The notes under the pieces were generated by a model. It did no database searches and was not told the DNA's origin. It worked only from the letters and a program-made list of their open reading frames with translations. From positions 18,182-82,181 of the forward strand of contig NZ_QXMG01000025.1 of the NCBI RefSeq assembly GCF_003569765.1: DNA of 64,000 nucleotides. The letters are read 5' to 3'. A program made the position numbers and the translations under genes. This DNA is from Caldimonas tepidiphila (GTDB lineage: Bacteria > Pseudomonadota > Gammaproteobacteria > Burkholderiales > Burkholderiaceae_C). Position 1 is the first letter of the stretch. Every line of letters begins with the position of its first letter. Positions 17,868 through 27,327 of the stretch are shown here, one piece after another.

Positions 17868-18491
17868 TCAGCGCACGCGCATCTTCGGCGCGGGCGTGCC
17901 GCGCCGCATGCCGCGCAGGAACTGCTCCAGCGGCGCCGGCGGCGCCACCTCGGGCAGTTCGTCCTTGTCGGGGCGGCGGGCCCAGAACTCGGCCCAGCTC
18001 GGGAACAGCTCGTGGAAGCTGCCCCGGTAGGGCTCGCGGCCGGGCCAGCGCATCTTCAGGTCGCCGATTGGCGGCTTGTTGAGGTCGCTCGCGTACCAGT
18101 AGCAGGGCAGCCGGCGCCGGAAGTACCAGCGCCCCTCGATGCGCTCGTAGTCGTCCCAGTACAGCATCTGCATGACCACCCACTCGGGCCCGCACTCGTG
18201 CTCGTTCTTCGAGTACACGACGCCGCAGGCGTGGTCGCGGTCGATGAGCTCGATCAGGTGCTGGCCCAGGTGGTGCGAGGTGCCGGTGAACTGCTCGCGC
18301 AGCGTCTGGTCCTGCCAGGCCTTGAAGTGCGCGCGCCCCACCTTGTCGCGCCCGACGCGGATGTCCGGGGCGAAGAGGTTGACGTGCGCATCCATGTCGC
18401 GCATGTCCAGCGACAGCGCGTAGCGGGCCGCGAGCTGGCGGATCTCCTCGATCGACTCCAGGCGGTCGATCCGGTCCTCGAGGCTGCTCAT
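17868..18491 (-). CDS. SnoaL/NTF2-like fold protein
   Basis: Protein of 207 residues. The N-terminal about 150 residues fit the SnoaL-4/NTF2-like cone fold (IEEIRQLAARYALSLDMRD, later HHLGQHLIELID). Such proteins act as isomerases, cyclases, dehydratases or dioxygenase small subunits; ketosteroid isomerase has the same fold, which makes a steroid substrate conceivable. The start overlaps the stop of the SDR upstream (ATGA). Function not assignable further. Confidence 0.75.
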   Translation of the reverse strand: MSSLEDRIDRLESIEEIRQLAARYALSLDMRDMDAHVNLFAPDIRVGRDKVGRAHFKAWQDQTLREQFTGTSHHLGQHLIELIDRDHACGVVYSKNEHECGPEWVVMQMLYWDDYERIEGRWYFRRRLPCYWYASDLNKPPIGDLKMRWPGREPYRGSFHELFPSWAEFWARRPDKDELPEVAPPAPLEQFLRGMRRGTPAPKMRVR

Positions 18492-19249
18492 ACCGCCGTC
18501 ACCAGCACCGCCGAGCGGCCGCCGTCCACCGGCAGCACCGCGCCGGTGACGTAGGAGGCGTCGTCGCCCGCGAGGAAGGCGATGGCCGCCGCCAACTCCT
18601 GCGGCTGGCCGACGCGCCCCATCGGGATCAGCTTCTCGGTGTTCCTGCGGCTCGCCTCGTCAGCCAGCATGCCGGCCGTGGCGGGCGTCTCGACGACGGC
18701 CGGCACCACCACGTTGACGCGGATGCCCGCCGCCGCCCCCTCGGCCGCCGCGGCGCGCGAGAAGTTAATGATCGCCGCCTTGGCCGCCGAGTAGCCGGCC
18801 ATCCAGGGCATGCCCAGCGTGCCGCAGATCGACGAGACGTTGACGATCGCGCCGCCGCGGCCCTGCATCAGCCGCATCGCCGTGCGCGTGCCCCAGAAGC
18901 TGCCGTCCACCGAGGTGCCGAAGTTGGCCTGCCAGTCGGCGGTGCTGGATTCGGCGATCGAGCCCCAGGTGTAGGCCATCGCGTTGTTCACGAGGATGTC
19001 GAGCCGCCCGTGGCGCGCTGCCGTGTCCTCGATGGCGCCGACGATCTGCGCCTCGACGCTCACGTCGGCCTGCACCGCCTCGGCCCGCCCGCCGGCGGCG
19101 CGGATCTCCGCGGCCACCTGCTCCAGCGGCTCCAGGCGCCGGCCGCAGATCACGACGATCGCGCCCTCGGCCGCCAGGCGCTGCGCCGTGGCCGCGCCGA
19201 TGCCGCTGCTGCCTCCGGTGACGAAGGCCACCTTGCCTTGCAACTTCAT
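18488..19249 (-). CDS. Short-chain dehydrogenase/reductase
   Basis: Classical SDR of 253 residues from ATG 19249. Motifs: TGGSSGIG, NNAM in place of NNAG, catalytic Ser in VNVSSICG and YSAAK. NAD(P)-dependent oxidation of a hydroxyl or reduction of a ketone; the substrate is probably a steroid alcohol, because the operon carries the regulon element. It is second in the operon, 10 nt after the first SDR. Confidence 0.85.
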   Translation of the reverse strand: MKLQGKVAFVTGGSSGIGAATAQRLAAEGAIVVICGRRLEPLEQVAAEIRAAGGRAEAVQADVSVEAQIVGAIEDTAARHGRLDILVNNAMAYTWGSIAESSTADWQANFGTSVDGSFWGTRTAMRLMQGRGGAIVNVSSICGTLGMPWMAGYSAAKAAIINFSRAAAAEGAAAGIRVNVVVPAVVETPATAGMLADEASRRNTEKLIPMGRVGQPQELAAAIAFLAGDDASYVTGAVLPVDGGRSAVLVTAV

Positions 19250-19259
19250 GTCCGGCTCC

Positions 19260-19991
19260 TCAGAGGAAGGCGCTGCCGCCGTTGACCGCCAGGTTCTGGC
19301 CGGTGACGAAACCACTGTCCTCGCTGGCGAGGAACAGCGCCGCATTCGCGATGTCCTCGGGCTCGGCCATGCGGCCCATCGGCACGCCCTTGACGATGGC
19401 GTCCGCCCACTCCTTGGGGATGCCCTGCATCATCGGCGTGTTGGTCGGCCCAGGCACCAGCGTGTTGACGCGGATGCCCTGCGGCGCGAGCTCGCGCGCC
19501 ATGCTGCGCGTCAGGCCCATCAACGCGGCCTTGGAGGCGCAGTAGTGCGCCGGCCCCTCGCCGCTGACGGCCGCCGTGCTCGCGACGTTGATGATCGCGC
19601 CGGCGTTGCCGACGCCGCGCATCGCCCGCACCGCCTCGCGCGCGCAGTGGAAGGCGCCCGTGAGGTTGACGCCGATGACGCGCGCCCAGGTCTCGTCGGG
19701 AATGTCCGCGAAGGCATCCACCGAGCCGACGCCGGCGTTGTTGACGAGGACGTCGATGCGGCCCCAGCGCGCCAGCACCTCCTTGAAGCCGTCCCGGACC
19801 GCTGCGCTGTCGGCCACGTTGAAGGCCAGCGCCATGCCGTCGGCACAACCTTCGAGCGTCTGCCGGGCCGCGTCGAGCCCGAGGTCGACCGCGACGACCG
19901 AGGCCCCTTCCTGCGCGAAGCGGCGCGCGATGGCCCGCCCCATGCCCTGCCCTGCGCCGGTCACCAGCGCTACCTTGCCCTTCAGTCTCAT
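19260..19991 (-). CDS. Short-chain dehydrogenase/reductase
   Basis: Classical SDR, 243 residues, start ATG 19991 (MRLKGKVALVTGAGQGMGR) preceded by GAGGAGCAAAGG. Motifs TGAGQGMG, NNAG and YCASK with a Ser in NVASTAA are intact. First gene of a four-gene unit (two SDRs, SnoaL-like, Old Yellow Enzyme). The dyad element lies 69 nt upstream, tying it to the steroid regulon. Exact hydroxyl position acted on is unknown. Confidence 0.85.
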   Translation of the reverse strand: MRLKGKVALVTGAGQGMGRAIARRFAQEGASVVAVDLGLDAARQTLEGCADGMALAFNVADSAAVRDGFKEVLARWGRIDVLVNNAGVGSVDAFADIPDETWARVIGVNLTGAFHCAREAVRAMRGVGNAGAIINVASTAAVSGEGPAHYCASKAALMGLTRSMARELAPQGIRVNTLVPGPTNTPMMQGIPKEWADAIVKGVPMGRMAEPEDIANAALFLASEDSGFVTGQNLAVNGGSAFL

Positions 19992-20060
19992 CCTTTGCTC
20001 CTCTTGCCTCGTGATGGGTATGGATTCGAGACCCAGCTTAGGCAGGGCGGGACGGCGGGC

Positions 20061-20078
20061 CATCGTCCGAGGGGACTA
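20061..20078 (-). promoter_or_regulatory. Steroid-regulon dyad element, site 2 (SDR/OYE operon)
   Basis: Read toward the SDR at 19991: TAGTCC-CCTC-GGACGATG, a perfect consensus match. A -10-like TAAGCT follows after 20 nt. Distance to ATG is 69 nt. Confidence 0.75.
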
Positions 20079-20465
20079 GGGTGTTCCGGGAAGGTTCATG
20101 CGAGACGGAGGGAGGACTTTCGGGACTGCAACCAAGGACGAGTCAGGACGCGACGGGTCTGGCACCTCCGGCGCCGGCCTCGTGTACGGCATCGCTCAAG
20201 CAGCCGCGGGCATACTGAGCCGTATCTCTGAAGGTACATACAGCCAGGAGCGGGCGCTCAGAACGCCAAGTCGTATGGCCGCTCAAGACTGATGGTGGCC
20301 GTTCAACTTGTCGAACTGGTCACTCCCAAGTCGCCTTTTTTGTCAGACAATGACGGCCAGTAATGTGCACGGCAATTTCGTGTAAGGAAAAACCGGCTTT
20401 CGGTCAAATGAGTCCCAGATGAGATGCATGCTGCAATAGCCTAGTTCAACAAGAGTCTACTTTTC
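20079..20465. other. Intergenic region, 387 nt
   Basis: Between dyad site 2 and the unknown gene at 20466. GC content falls markedly toward the right (runs such as CGCCTTTTTTGTC near 20331 and AATTTCGTGTAAGG near 20375), which marks the start of a compositionally different patch. No gene recognised. Confidence 0.5.
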
Positions 20466-20933
20466 ATGAACATTACCGCAACCGTGCTCCGGCTTTTTGC
20501 TTCTATTGCGGGGGCCTTGGTACCCAAGGGCAAACAACTCTATTCGGAACGTTCTGCCGGAAAAGCCCCGGACGCCACCCCAGTCGATTACGCTGAGGAA
20601 ATACTCGACGAGGCCCTGAGCAGATTGGGCGCCGTCGATCTAGATCACCCATGGTGGAAGCGCGCGCTGGTGGAGTTGGGCGCAGCCGCAGTTCGACCAG
20701 ACTGGTTCAAGAAGCCGCACGTTCAGGAATGGCTTTCGCAAACAGATACCCAGCGTCTTCTCAAGGTGGTTGCTAAGGGCTCTGTTGCAACAGAGCCCCC
20801 GCTTCCTCGACCCGATTTTGGGGATCGAGGGCGAAAATTGCTGGGCTCTCTTATCTCCATTTGCGAGCACCTACGTTTGCGCCTACGTGTACGATGCGGC
20901 GATCGTTCCAGCCGACGCAGTCACGACGCTTGA
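20466..20933 (+). CDS. Hypothetical protein, likely 5' part of a frameshifted gene
   Basis: Open frame of 155 codons starting MNITATVLRLFASIAGALV. I do not recognise it. The first about 120 residues look like genuine protein (VDYAEEILDEALSRLGAVD, then HPWWKRALVELGAAAV), but the last 30 become arginine-rich, as expected when reading out of frame. The +1 frame immediately takes over with a better-looking sequence (see 20770). Base composition is lower in GC than the steroid genes, suggesting acquired DNA. Confidence 0.45.
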   Translation: MNITATVLRLFASIAGALVPKGKQLYSERSAGKAPDATPVDYAEEILDEALSRLGAVDLDHPWWKRALVELGAAAVRPDWFKKPHVQEWLSQTDTQRLLKVVAKGSVATEPPLPRPDFGDRGRKLLGSLISICEHLRLRLRVRCGDRSSRRSHDA

Positions 20934-21465
20934 CCTCTGTCTTGGGCGCCTTCTCCAAGACTCCGCCTTCAAGCGTAACGCCTACCGCAGCGGAAAGTTC
21001 TCTGGCTTCGATCAGCCCCAGCTTGTTCGCACGTTGATGTTTGTCTCAGTCGAACGCGCTAACTTAGCCGCTCGCTATGTCAATGGCGATTGGTCCGAAA
21101 TCGGCCGCATACTTCCCCTGGTCGATCGTTTTGTTCGCGCCGGCGGATGGGCTTCTTCCGTAATGGACCCGTTCTTGACGCTCTGTGAACGAGCTAGGGC
21201 CAGCTACCCGGCCGAAGCCTTCGCGGACCAGGTGCTCGCGATTATCGGCAACGGATCCGACAGCTTGAAGGGTTGGCATGGAACGTTCATTCCGGCGCGT
21301 ATCGCGGAACTCGTGCAGCACTTCACACATCGTGATGCGCCGATGAAGTTGGCTTTGGCCCAGAAATTCCTGCGGATCCTTGACATGCTGGTCGACATGG
21401 GCGACCGGCGAAGTGCGGCACTTCAGCTTGGTGAGACGTTCCGGGAGATTCGCTTGCCTTCCTAG
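20770..21465 (+). CDS. Hypothetical protein, likely 3' part of a frameshifted gene
   Basis: Open frame of 231 codons in the +1 frame relative to the previous entry, overlapping it by 164 nt. Its first possible start is TTG with no clear ribosome site, so it is probably not an independent gene. The product is alpha-helical in character (LARYVNGDWSEIGRILPLVD-like stretches) with no motif I know. A single extra base between about 20815 and 20890 (near TTTTGGGG and CGAAAATTG) would join the two frames into one protein of about 330 residues. Sequencing error, decay or programmed frameshifting are all possible. Confidence 0.45.
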   Translation: MLRALLQQSPRFLDPILGIEGENCWALLSPFASTYVCAYVYDAAIVPADAVTTLDLCLGRLLQDSAFKRNAYRSGKFSGFDQPQLVRTLMFVSVERANLAARYVNGDWSEIGRILPLVDRFVRAGGWASSVMDPFLTLCERARASYPAEAFADQVLAIIGNGSDSLKGWHGTFIPARIAELVQHFTHRDAPMKLALAQKFLRILDMLVDMGDRRSAALQLGETFREIRLPS

Positions 21466-21636
21466 CCAGAGATACCTGTCCCAAATGACTTCACCTGATT
21501 GATTCGTGGTCATGGCGATCCAGAATGCAGCCGTTGGCCAGTACCCGCTTTCGCTATAGAACGGGCATTGGTAGGTTCAAGCTGATGGACTGCATTGGGT
21601 CGTGACCAAACCGCGAAGGACAGGGTCCATGCTGAG

Positions 21637-22903
21637 GAGAACTTCGATAAACCGGTTTTCGAGCGAGACGGGACTCAGCAGCGCGCTGGCAGACGCAGCA
21701 GCGAGGCGCGCAGGGGCAAGCGAGGCGGCAGCGGCCGGACGGACATGAGCAAGAGGCGGGTGACGCGAGCGCCGTACCGGCTGCTGCAGGCCGAGCGGCG
21801 ACTCAGAAGGCCACTACGTTGTCCTTCAACCACGCCAGACGCTTGAGGTTGTAGACGGCGCACTTGACCGCAATGGCGAGTTCGTTGCGAGCCAGGCCGA
21901 TGGCGCGCACCGTCTTGCCTCCCAGCTGCTGCAGCCCGGCGAAGACGTGCTCGACGCGTGAGCGGCGCCGGTTGATGGCCTTGTTTCTCGCCTCGGCGCG
22001 CTGGTCGAGCTTCTCGCCCGCTGGTGCTCGTCGTGCGATGCCGTCCTTGCAGCCGTGCTCGGCCAGCAACTCCCTGCTGGCTCGGCGGTCGTAGCCACGG
22101 TCGGCGTACAGTCGCGCGGCGGTGTTGCAGGCATCGATGACCTCCGGGAGGGTATTGCCGTCGCCCAAGTTGGCCGGCGTGACCTTGTAGCGCCGGATGA
22201 GCTTGTAACGCGCGTCGACGTGGGCATGCAGCTTGTAGCCGTAAAAGCTCTTGCCGTGCTTCTTCGTCCAGCGCGCCTCGCAGTCCTTGTGGCTCGACTT
22301 CTTCGCGCCCCACTCCCGCGGCACCGCGCCCTGCTGGACGAGTGTTCTCTCTTCCTTGTCCAGGTGCTGGATGGGCGCACGCACGATGGTGGCGTCCACG
22401 ATCTGCCCGCCCCGCGGGATGTAGCCCTGCGCCTGCAACTGCTGCTGCACCGCGTCGAAGATTGCCCGCGCGCCGAGCCCGCCCTGCACGAGCCGCTGCT
22501 TGAACAGCCAGACAGTGCGCGCGTCCGGGATGCGCAGCTCGTCGGCCAGGCCGCAGAAGCGCTGGAAGCTGCGCCGGTCCAGCAACTGGTGCTCGGCCTG
22601 CTCGTCCGACAGGTTGTAGAGCGCCTGCAGAAACAGCACCTTGACCATCACGACCGTCGGATACGGAGGCCGCCCGCCCTTGCTGCGATAGGGCCTGGGG
22701 CAGGCCGCATCCACCGCAGCCGCCACCTGCTCGAAATCCACCAGCTCGCCCATGCGCTCCAGGCTATCGGTGTACTGCCGCAGCTTCACGTCCCTGTGGT
22801 GCTGCACGAACATGTCGCCCTGCGGCGCCGACGCCTGCTCGGTCTTGGTCTTCTTGCTGCTCATCCCCGCATCATGCCGCAGGGGGCGGTTTCTAGAAGC
22901 TCC
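21637..22903 (-). mobile_element. IS5-family-like insertion sequence, about 1.27 kb
   Basis: One transposase gene flanked by imperfect inverted repeats. The left end is GAGAACTTCGATAAACCG; the right end, read inward, is GGAGCTTCTAGAAACCG. Both are flanked by CTGAG (21632-21636 and 22904-22908), a candidate 5-nt target duplication. The ends are inferred by eye and may be off by a few bases. It sits between an unknown frameshifted gene and the distal end of the hsaA-kstD operon. Confidence 0.7.
21803..22864 (-). CDS. IS5-type DDE transposase
   Basis: Transposase of 353 residues. The N-terminal DUF772-like domain is visible (SKGGRPPYPTVVMVKVLFLQ and following). The DDE triad is Asp157 (IVDATIVRAP), Asp255 (LYADRGYDRR) and Glu305 (RSRVEHVFAG). 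The reading frame is intact, so the element may still be active. Basic stretch near residue 300 is typical of the family. Confidence 0.93.
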   Translation of the reverse strand: MSSKKTKTEQASAPQGDMFVQHHRDVKLRQYTDSLERMGELVDFEQVAAAVDAACPRPYRSKGGRPPYPTVVMVKVLFLQALYNLSDEQAEHQLLDRRSFQRFCGLADELRIPDARTVWLFKQRLVQGGLGARAIFDAVQQQLQAQGYIPRGGQIVDATIVRAPIQHLDKEERTLVQQGAVPREWGAKKSSHKDCEARWTKKHGKSFYGYKLHAHVDARYKLIRRYKVTPANLGDGNTLPEVIDACNTAARLYADRGYDRRASRELLAEHGCKDGIARRAPAGEKLDQRAEARNKAINRRRSRVEHVFAGLQQLGGKTVRAIGLARNELAIAVKCAVYNLKRLAWLKDNVVAF

Positions 22904-22921
22904 CTGAGGGGTATGACCAGA

Positions 22922-23020
22922 TTAAGCATTACGACGCGGCGAAGCGGCCCACTGGAGCGAGGCGGCGCGCAGCCGCGGCACCGAGCCGGACTGGAAGCCG
23001 TCGAGCCGCGTTTCCGTCAT
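22922..23020 (-). pseudogene. Possible gene remnant beside the IS element
   Basis: A 32-codon frame (ATG 23020, TAA 22922) ends 14 nt from the candidate target duplication. The peptide starts MTETRLDGFQSGSVPRL. It could be the start of a gene whose remainder was lost when the insertion sequence arrived, or chance. Nothing else is recognisable in the 178 nt between the IS and the SDR gene. Confidence 0.2.
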
Positions 23021-23086
23021 CACCGGCGTGCGGCATCCTGAAGGCGTGCCGCGCGCCGCGCTCCTCGCACAGTGCGGGGAGCCCTC

Positions 23087-23896
23087 CTAGGAAGCCCGCA
23101 GCTCCGGCACCCAGGGCACTCCGTTGATGTGGCTGCCGCCGTCGACGAACAGCGTGTTGCCCGTGAGGTAGCGGGACTCCTCGCTCGCGAGGAACAGCAC
23201 CACGGCGCCGATGTCCTCCTCGGGATCGCCCATGCGGCCCATCGGGTTGAGCTTGAGCATCGCGGCGGCGCTTTCCGGCCGGGCCGCCGCGAAGCTGCGG
23301 TAGGCCTCGGTGGCGGCGCCGGGGCAGACGGCGTTGCAGCAGATGCCCCAGGGCGCCCATTCCCGGGCGGCGGTGCGCGTGAGGGTGCGCAGCGCCTCCT
23401 TGGCCATGTTGTATTCCAGCGTCCAGGGATGGGCGTTGACGCCGTTGAGCGAGCACATGTTCACCACCCGGCCCCAGCGCTGCGCGCGCATGGCCGGGAA
23501 CGCCGCCTGCATCGCCCACAGCGCCGCCTGCGCGCCGATGCGGAAGGCATGCTCGACGTCGGCGTCGCCGCGCTCCTCCACCGGCCCGAGGCCGCCGGCG
23601 CCCGGGCGCCGGCCCCAGGCGTTGTTGACCAGCACGTGCACCGTGCCCCAGCGCGCCAGCGCCGCCTGCACCATCGCCTCCACCTCGGCGCGAAGCGTCA
23701 CGTCGGCGTGCACGAACTCGACCTCGGTGCCGAAGTCACGCCGGATCTGCCCGGCGCAGTCCTGCCCGGCCCCGGCATCGCGGTCGGCGAGCAGCAGCCT
23801 CATGCCCTCGCGGGCCAGGCGCCGCGCCACGCCGCGGCCGATGCCCATGCCGGCCCCCGTCACGAGGGCGACCTTCCCGCCCGTCCCTGCCGCCAC
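23087..23896 (-). CDS. Short-chain dehydrogenase/reductase
   Basis: SDR of 269 residues: TGAGMGIGRG, NNAW in place of NNAG, catalytic Ser in VNMCSLNG and YNMAK. Last gene of the hsaA-kstD-kshB-fadD3 operon, 14 nt downstream of fadD3. Coupling to fadD3 suggests a HIP-CoA-related hydroxyl as substrate (an IpdF-like role), but the sequence alone does not fix this. Confidence 0.82.
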   Translation of the reverse strand: MAAGTGGKVALVTGAGMGIGRGVARRLAREGMRLLLADRDAGAGQDCAGQIRRDFGTEVEFVHADVTLRAEVEAMVQAALARWGTVHVLVNNAWGRRPGAGGLGPVEERGDADVEHAFRIGAQAALWAMQAAFPAMRAQRWGRVVNMCSLNGVNAHPWTLEYNMAKEALRTLTRTAAREWAPWGICCNAVCPGAATEAYRSFAAARPESAAAMLKLNPMGRMGDPEEDIGAVVLFLASEESRYLTGNTLFVDGGSHINGVPWVPELRAS

Positions 23897-23910
23897 GGCC
23901 CGCTCCGTCC

Positions 23911-25518
23911 TCAGACCCCGGCCAGCCGCTCGGCGGCCAACCGCGCCAGATCCCGCTTGAGCACCTTGTTGGCAGCGTTGAGCGGGAAGCTGTCGAACAG
24001 CAGCACGTGGCGCGGCACCTTGTAGTTCGCCATGCGCTGCCGGGCCCAGCCGATGAGCTCCTCGCCCAAGAGGCTGTCGCCCGGGCGCAGCTGCACGCAG
24101 GCGCAGCCCACCTCGCCCATGCGCTCGTCGGCCACGCCGACCACCGCCACCTGCGCGATGGCCGGGTGCTCGGCCAGCATGCGCTCGATCTCGGCCGGGT
24201 AGCAGTTGAAGCCGCCGACGATGAACATGTCCTTGAGCCGGTCGGTGATGCGCAGGTAGCCGCGCTCGTCGAGCACGCCCACGTCGCCGGTGTGCAGCCA
24301 GCCCTCGGCGTCGATCGCCTCACGCGTCGCCTGCTCGTCCCCGAAGTAGCCCTGCATCAGGTGATAGCCGCGCAGCAGCACCTCGCCCGGCTGCCCGGCA
24401 GGCACGCTGCGTCCCTGCTCGTCGACGCAGCGCACCTCGGTGCCCGGCAGCGCCCGGCCGCAGGTGAGCGCCACCGTCTCGGCGCTGTCCGACGGGTCGC
24501 ACAGCGTGGCGCAGCCGCCGCACTCGGTCAGGCCGTAGGCGGTGGTGACCTGGGCGATGCCGAGCTCCTCGCGCATGCGCGTGATCAGCACCGGCGGCAC
24601 GCTGGCCGCGCCGGTGACGGCCGCGCGCAGCGAGGAGATGTCGAAGTCCCGCAGCCGCGGGTGCGCCAGCATGCTCAGGAACAGCGTCGGCGGCCCGGGC
24701 AGGAAGGTGATGCGCTCGCGCTCGATGCAGGCCAGCACCGCGTCGGCGTCGAAGACCTGCTGCGGGTAGACAGTCGCGCCGCGCAGGATGGCCGCCACCC
24801 AGCCGGCCTTGTAGCCGAAGGTGTGGAAGAAGGGGTTGACCACGAGATAGCGGTCCCCCTCGCCCAGGCCCACCACCTGCGACCACTCGCTGAAGGCGCG
24901 CAGCGTGGGCGCGTGCGCCGACATCACGCCCTTCGGGCGGCCGGTGGTGCCCGAGGTGAACATCAGGTCGGCCGTGCTGTTGCCGTCAATGGCCTGCTCG
25001 CGCTCGAGCACGCGCTGCGGGTCGACGTCAGTGCCCCGCGCCAGAAAGTCCTTCCAGTCCATGCAGCCGGGCGCCGGTTGAGAACCCTCGCGCAGCACCA
25101 CGAGGTGCTGCAGCGCCGCCGGCCTCAGGCCTTCCAGCAGGTCCGGGTAGTACTGGCCGAGGAAGTTCCCAATCGTGAACAGCAGCCGCGTACCGCTGCG
25201 CTCCAGGATGTCGGCCGCCTCGGCGCCCTTCATGCGGGTGTTGAGCGGCACCAGCACCGCGCCCGCGGCATGGATGCCGCAGGCCGCGACGATCCATTCG
25301 TGCAGGTTGGGCGCCCACAGCGCCACGCGGTCGCCCGCCTCGATGCCGAGCGCGAGCAGCGAGCGCGCGACCTGGCGGCTGCGCGCCCCCAGCTGTTCGT
25401 AGCTGATGCGCTCGTCGCCGTCGACGATCGCGTCGCGCCCGGGCCAGCGCGCGGCGGCGCGGCTCAGCGCGGCCGGCAGCGTGGCCGGCAGTTCTTGGGG
25501 AGAGGTCATGGAGCTCAT
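23911..25518 (-). CDS. fadD3: HIP-CoA ligase FadD3-like (AMP-forming acyl-CoA synthetase)
   Basis: Adenylate-forming ligase of about 535 residues. AMP-binding loop [12 protein letters not shown] at about residue 180, the TAYGLTE motif, and the C-terminal hinge [17 protein letters not shown] followed by the catalytic lysine segment [10 protein letters not shown] are all intact. Segments such as [12 protein letters not shown] and [13 protein letters not shown] match what I recall of FadD3, which activates the ring C/D remnant HIP with CoA. Starts at 25527, 25518 or 25509 are possible; 25518 is a compromise, and 25527 would overlap the kshB stop (ATGA). Confidence 0.88.
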   Translation of the reverse strand: MSSMTSPQELPATLPAALSRAAARWPGRDAIVDGDERISYEQLGARSRQVARSLLALGIEAGDRVALWAPNLHEWIVAACGIHAAGAVLVPLNTRMKGAEAADILERSGTRLLFTIGNFLGQYYPDLLEGLRPAALQHLVVLREGSQPAPGCMDWKDFLARGTDVDPQRVLEREQAIDGNSTADLMFTSGTTGRPKGVMSAHAPTLRAFSEWSQVVGLGEGDRYLVVNPFFHTFGYKAGWVAAILRGATVYPQQVFDADAVLACIERERITFLPGPPTLFLSMLAHPRLRDFDISSLRAAVTGAASVPPVLITRMREELGIAQVTTAYGLTECGGCATLCDPSDSAETVALTCGRALPGTEVRCVDEQGRSVPAGQPGEVLLRGYHLMQGYFGDEQATREAIDAEGWLHTGDVGVLDERGYLRITDRLKDMFIVGGFNCYPAEIERMLAEHPAIAQVAVVGVADERMGEVGCACVQLRPGDSLLGEELIGWARQRMANYKVPRHVLLFDSFPLNAANKVLKRDLARLAAERLAGV

Positions 25519-25523
25519 GGGGA

Positions 25524-26546
25524 TCATTCCGGAAACTTGATGCGCAACTGAGCGCTGGTGGGCACGGCCTGGCAGGCCAGGGTCCAGGACCGGGCCAGGT
25601 CCCTGTCGCTCAGGGCCTCGTTGCGGCGCAGGTGCACGCTGCCCTCGACCACCTGGCACATGCAGGAGGCGCACAGGCCCTCCTCGCAGGAATGCGGCAG
25701 CTCCACACCGGCCTGCCGTGCCGCGTCGAGCAGCGTCTGACCGCCTCCGCAGTGCAGCCGGTGCACCTCGCCACCGATGCGGATCTCCAGCTGAGCCTCC
25801 GCCGGGCCGGAGGCCGGCTCCGGCGCGGCGGCCGGCGCCTCCTCGTCAGGCAGCGACGCGAAGCGCTCGACGTGCACCCGCTCGTCGGACACGCCCGCGT
25901 CCTGCAGCGCGGTCGCGGCCGCGTCCATGAAGGGCCCCGGCCCGCAGACGAAGGCCTGCGCGTCGCGCCAGGGGCGCAGCAGCTCGGCCAGCTGCGCCAC
26001 CGTCGGCACACCCTGCACCGAGTCCAGCCAATGGACAACCTGCAGCCGCGCCGGGTGCGTGGCGGCCAACTCCCGAAGCTGCGCGGCGAAGATCACGGAG
26101 CGCTCGTCGCGGTTGGCGTAGAAGAGCAGCACGCGCCCGCTGCCGCGCGCCAGCACGCTGCGCAGGATCGAGAACACCGGCGTGATGCCGCTGCCGCCGG
26201 CCAGTAGCAGGAAGTCGCCCTCAAAAGAGTGCGGCGTGAAGACGCCGGCTGGCGGCATCAGCTCCACGGTGTCGCCCGGCCCGAGCCGGTCGCAGATCCA
26301 GTTCGAGCCCCGGCCCTGCGCGACGCGCTTGACGGTCACGCGCGGCGCCTCGTCCAGCCCCGGCGCGCTCGACATCGAGTAGCAGCGCCGCAGTTCGCGC
26401 CCCTCGACGGTCAGGCGCAGCGTCAGGAACTGTCCCGGCCGGTAGCGGAAGACCTTGGCCAGATCGTCAGGTACCTCAAACACCAGCGAGCTCGCGTCGT
26501 GCGTCTCCCGCACCACCTCCCGCACGCGCAATCGATGGAAGCCCAT
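25524..26546 (-). CDS. kshB: 3-ketosteroid 9-alpha-hydroxylase reductase component KshB
   Basis: Oxidoreductase of 340 residues with three parts: FAD-binding domain (Arg54-Cys-Tyr-Ser at RCYSMSS), NAD-binding domain (GGSGITP near residue 117) and a C-terminal plant-type [2Fe-2S] domain with Cys287, Cys292, Cys295 and Cys325. This order is that of KshB, which passes electrons to the Rieske oxygenase KshA for 9-alpha-hydroxylation. No kshA gene is present in this window. Similar reductases serve phenylacetyl-CoA or alkane systems, but the neighbours (kstD, fadD3) favour KshB. Confidence 0.9.
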   Translation of the reverse strand: MGFHRLRVREVVRETHDASSLVFEVPDDLAKVFRYRPGQFLTLRLTVEGRELRRCYSMSSAPGLDEAPRVTVKRVAQGRGSNWICDRLGPGDTVELMPPAGVFTPHSFEGDFLLLAGGSGITPVFSILRSVLARGSGRVLLFYANRDERSVIFAAQLRELAATHPARLQVVHWLDSVQGVPTVAQLAELLRPWRDAQAFVCGPGPFMDAAATALQDAGVSDERVHVERFASLPDEEAPAAAPEPASGPAEAQLEIRIGGEVHRLHCGGGQTLLDAARQAGVELPHSCEEGLCASCMCQVVEGSVHLRRNEALSDRDLARSWTLACQAVPTSAQLRIKFPE

Positions 26547-26548
26547 GC

Positions 26549-27307
26549 TCAGAGCCCCATGCCGAGGATTGCGTTGTCGGCGCGGATCTCGGCTCCGCTG
26601 ATGGCGCTCGACTCGTCGCTTGCGAGGAACAGCATCACGTTGGCGATCTGTTCGGGCAGGCAGGCCCGGCCCTTGGGATTGGTCGCCGGATCAAACAGCA
26701 GGTGCTGCGCCGGCACGCCCGGCGCCGAGGCCTGCATCATCGGTGTGTAGATGCCGTCCGGATGCACCGAGTTGACCCGCACCGCATAGCGGCTCTTGCG
26801 GCAGTGCAGCGCCGTGGCCCGAGTGATGGCGGCCACCGCCGCCTTGGACGCGCTGTAGGCAAGGTAGCCGTCGATCGGCAGCCAGGACGACACCGAGGCC
26901 ATGTTGACGATGCTGCCGCCGCGCTCCTTCATGGCTGCCACCCCGTGCTGGCAGCCGAGGAAGCAGGAGTCGGCATTGACGCGCATCAGCTGCTGGAACT
27001 GCTCCAGGTTCGCGGTCTCGACGTTGCCGGGGATCAGGATGCCGGCGTTGTTGATCAGGATGTCGAGCGATCCGAGGCGCTGCTGCACCGCAGCCATCAC
27101 CGCTGCCCAGTCCGAATCGCGCGCTACGTCGTGGGGCAGGAAGAGTGCGCGCTCGCCGATCTCTCGCGCCAGCGCGTGGCCCGCTGCCTCGTTGAGGTCG
27201 CTGATCGCCACGCGCGCGCCCTCGCGCGCCAGCAACAGCGCCGTCTCGCGCCCCACCCCGCTAGCGCCGCCCGTGACCAGCGCCACCTTGTCCTGTACCC
27301 GTCCCAT
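26549..27307 (-). CDS. 3-beta/17-beta-hydroxysteroid dehydrogenase
   Basis: SDR of 252 residues that oxidises 3-beta and 17-beta hydroxyls of steroids with NAD+. Ser138, Tyr151 and Lys155 form the catalytic triad in the same numbering as the Comamonas testosteroni enzyme. The match to that enzyme as I remember it is strong throughout, including GGSIVNMASVSSWLP, VRVNSVHPDGIYTPMMQAS and the C-terminus LGMGL. Start ATG 27307. It lies between kshB and the delta4(5alpha)-dehydrogenase, an arrangement consistent with early steps of androgen degradation. Confidence 0.95.
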   Translation of the reverse strand: MGRVQDKVALVTGGASGVGRETALLLAREGARVAISDLNEAAGHALAREIGERALFLPHDVARDSDWAAVMAAVQQRLGSLDILINNAGILIPGNVETANLEQFQQLMRVNADSCFLGCQHGVAAMKERGGSIVNMASVSSWLPIDGYLAYSASKAAVAAITRATALHCRKSRYAVRVNSVHPDGIYTPMMQASAPGVPAQHLLFDPATNPKGRACLPEQIANVMLFLASDESSAISGAEIRADNAILGMGL

Positions 27308-27327
27308 TGCGTCTCCTTGATCGGACC

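Noticed and set aside
20098..20292. Short plus-strand frame of 64 codons
   Set aside because: Low-complexity Gly/Ser/Arg composition, no good ribosome site and no recognisable similarity.
20331..20345. T-rich stretch that might be a rho-independent terminator
   Set aside because: No stable stem precedes the T-run, and no gene ends just upstream of it.
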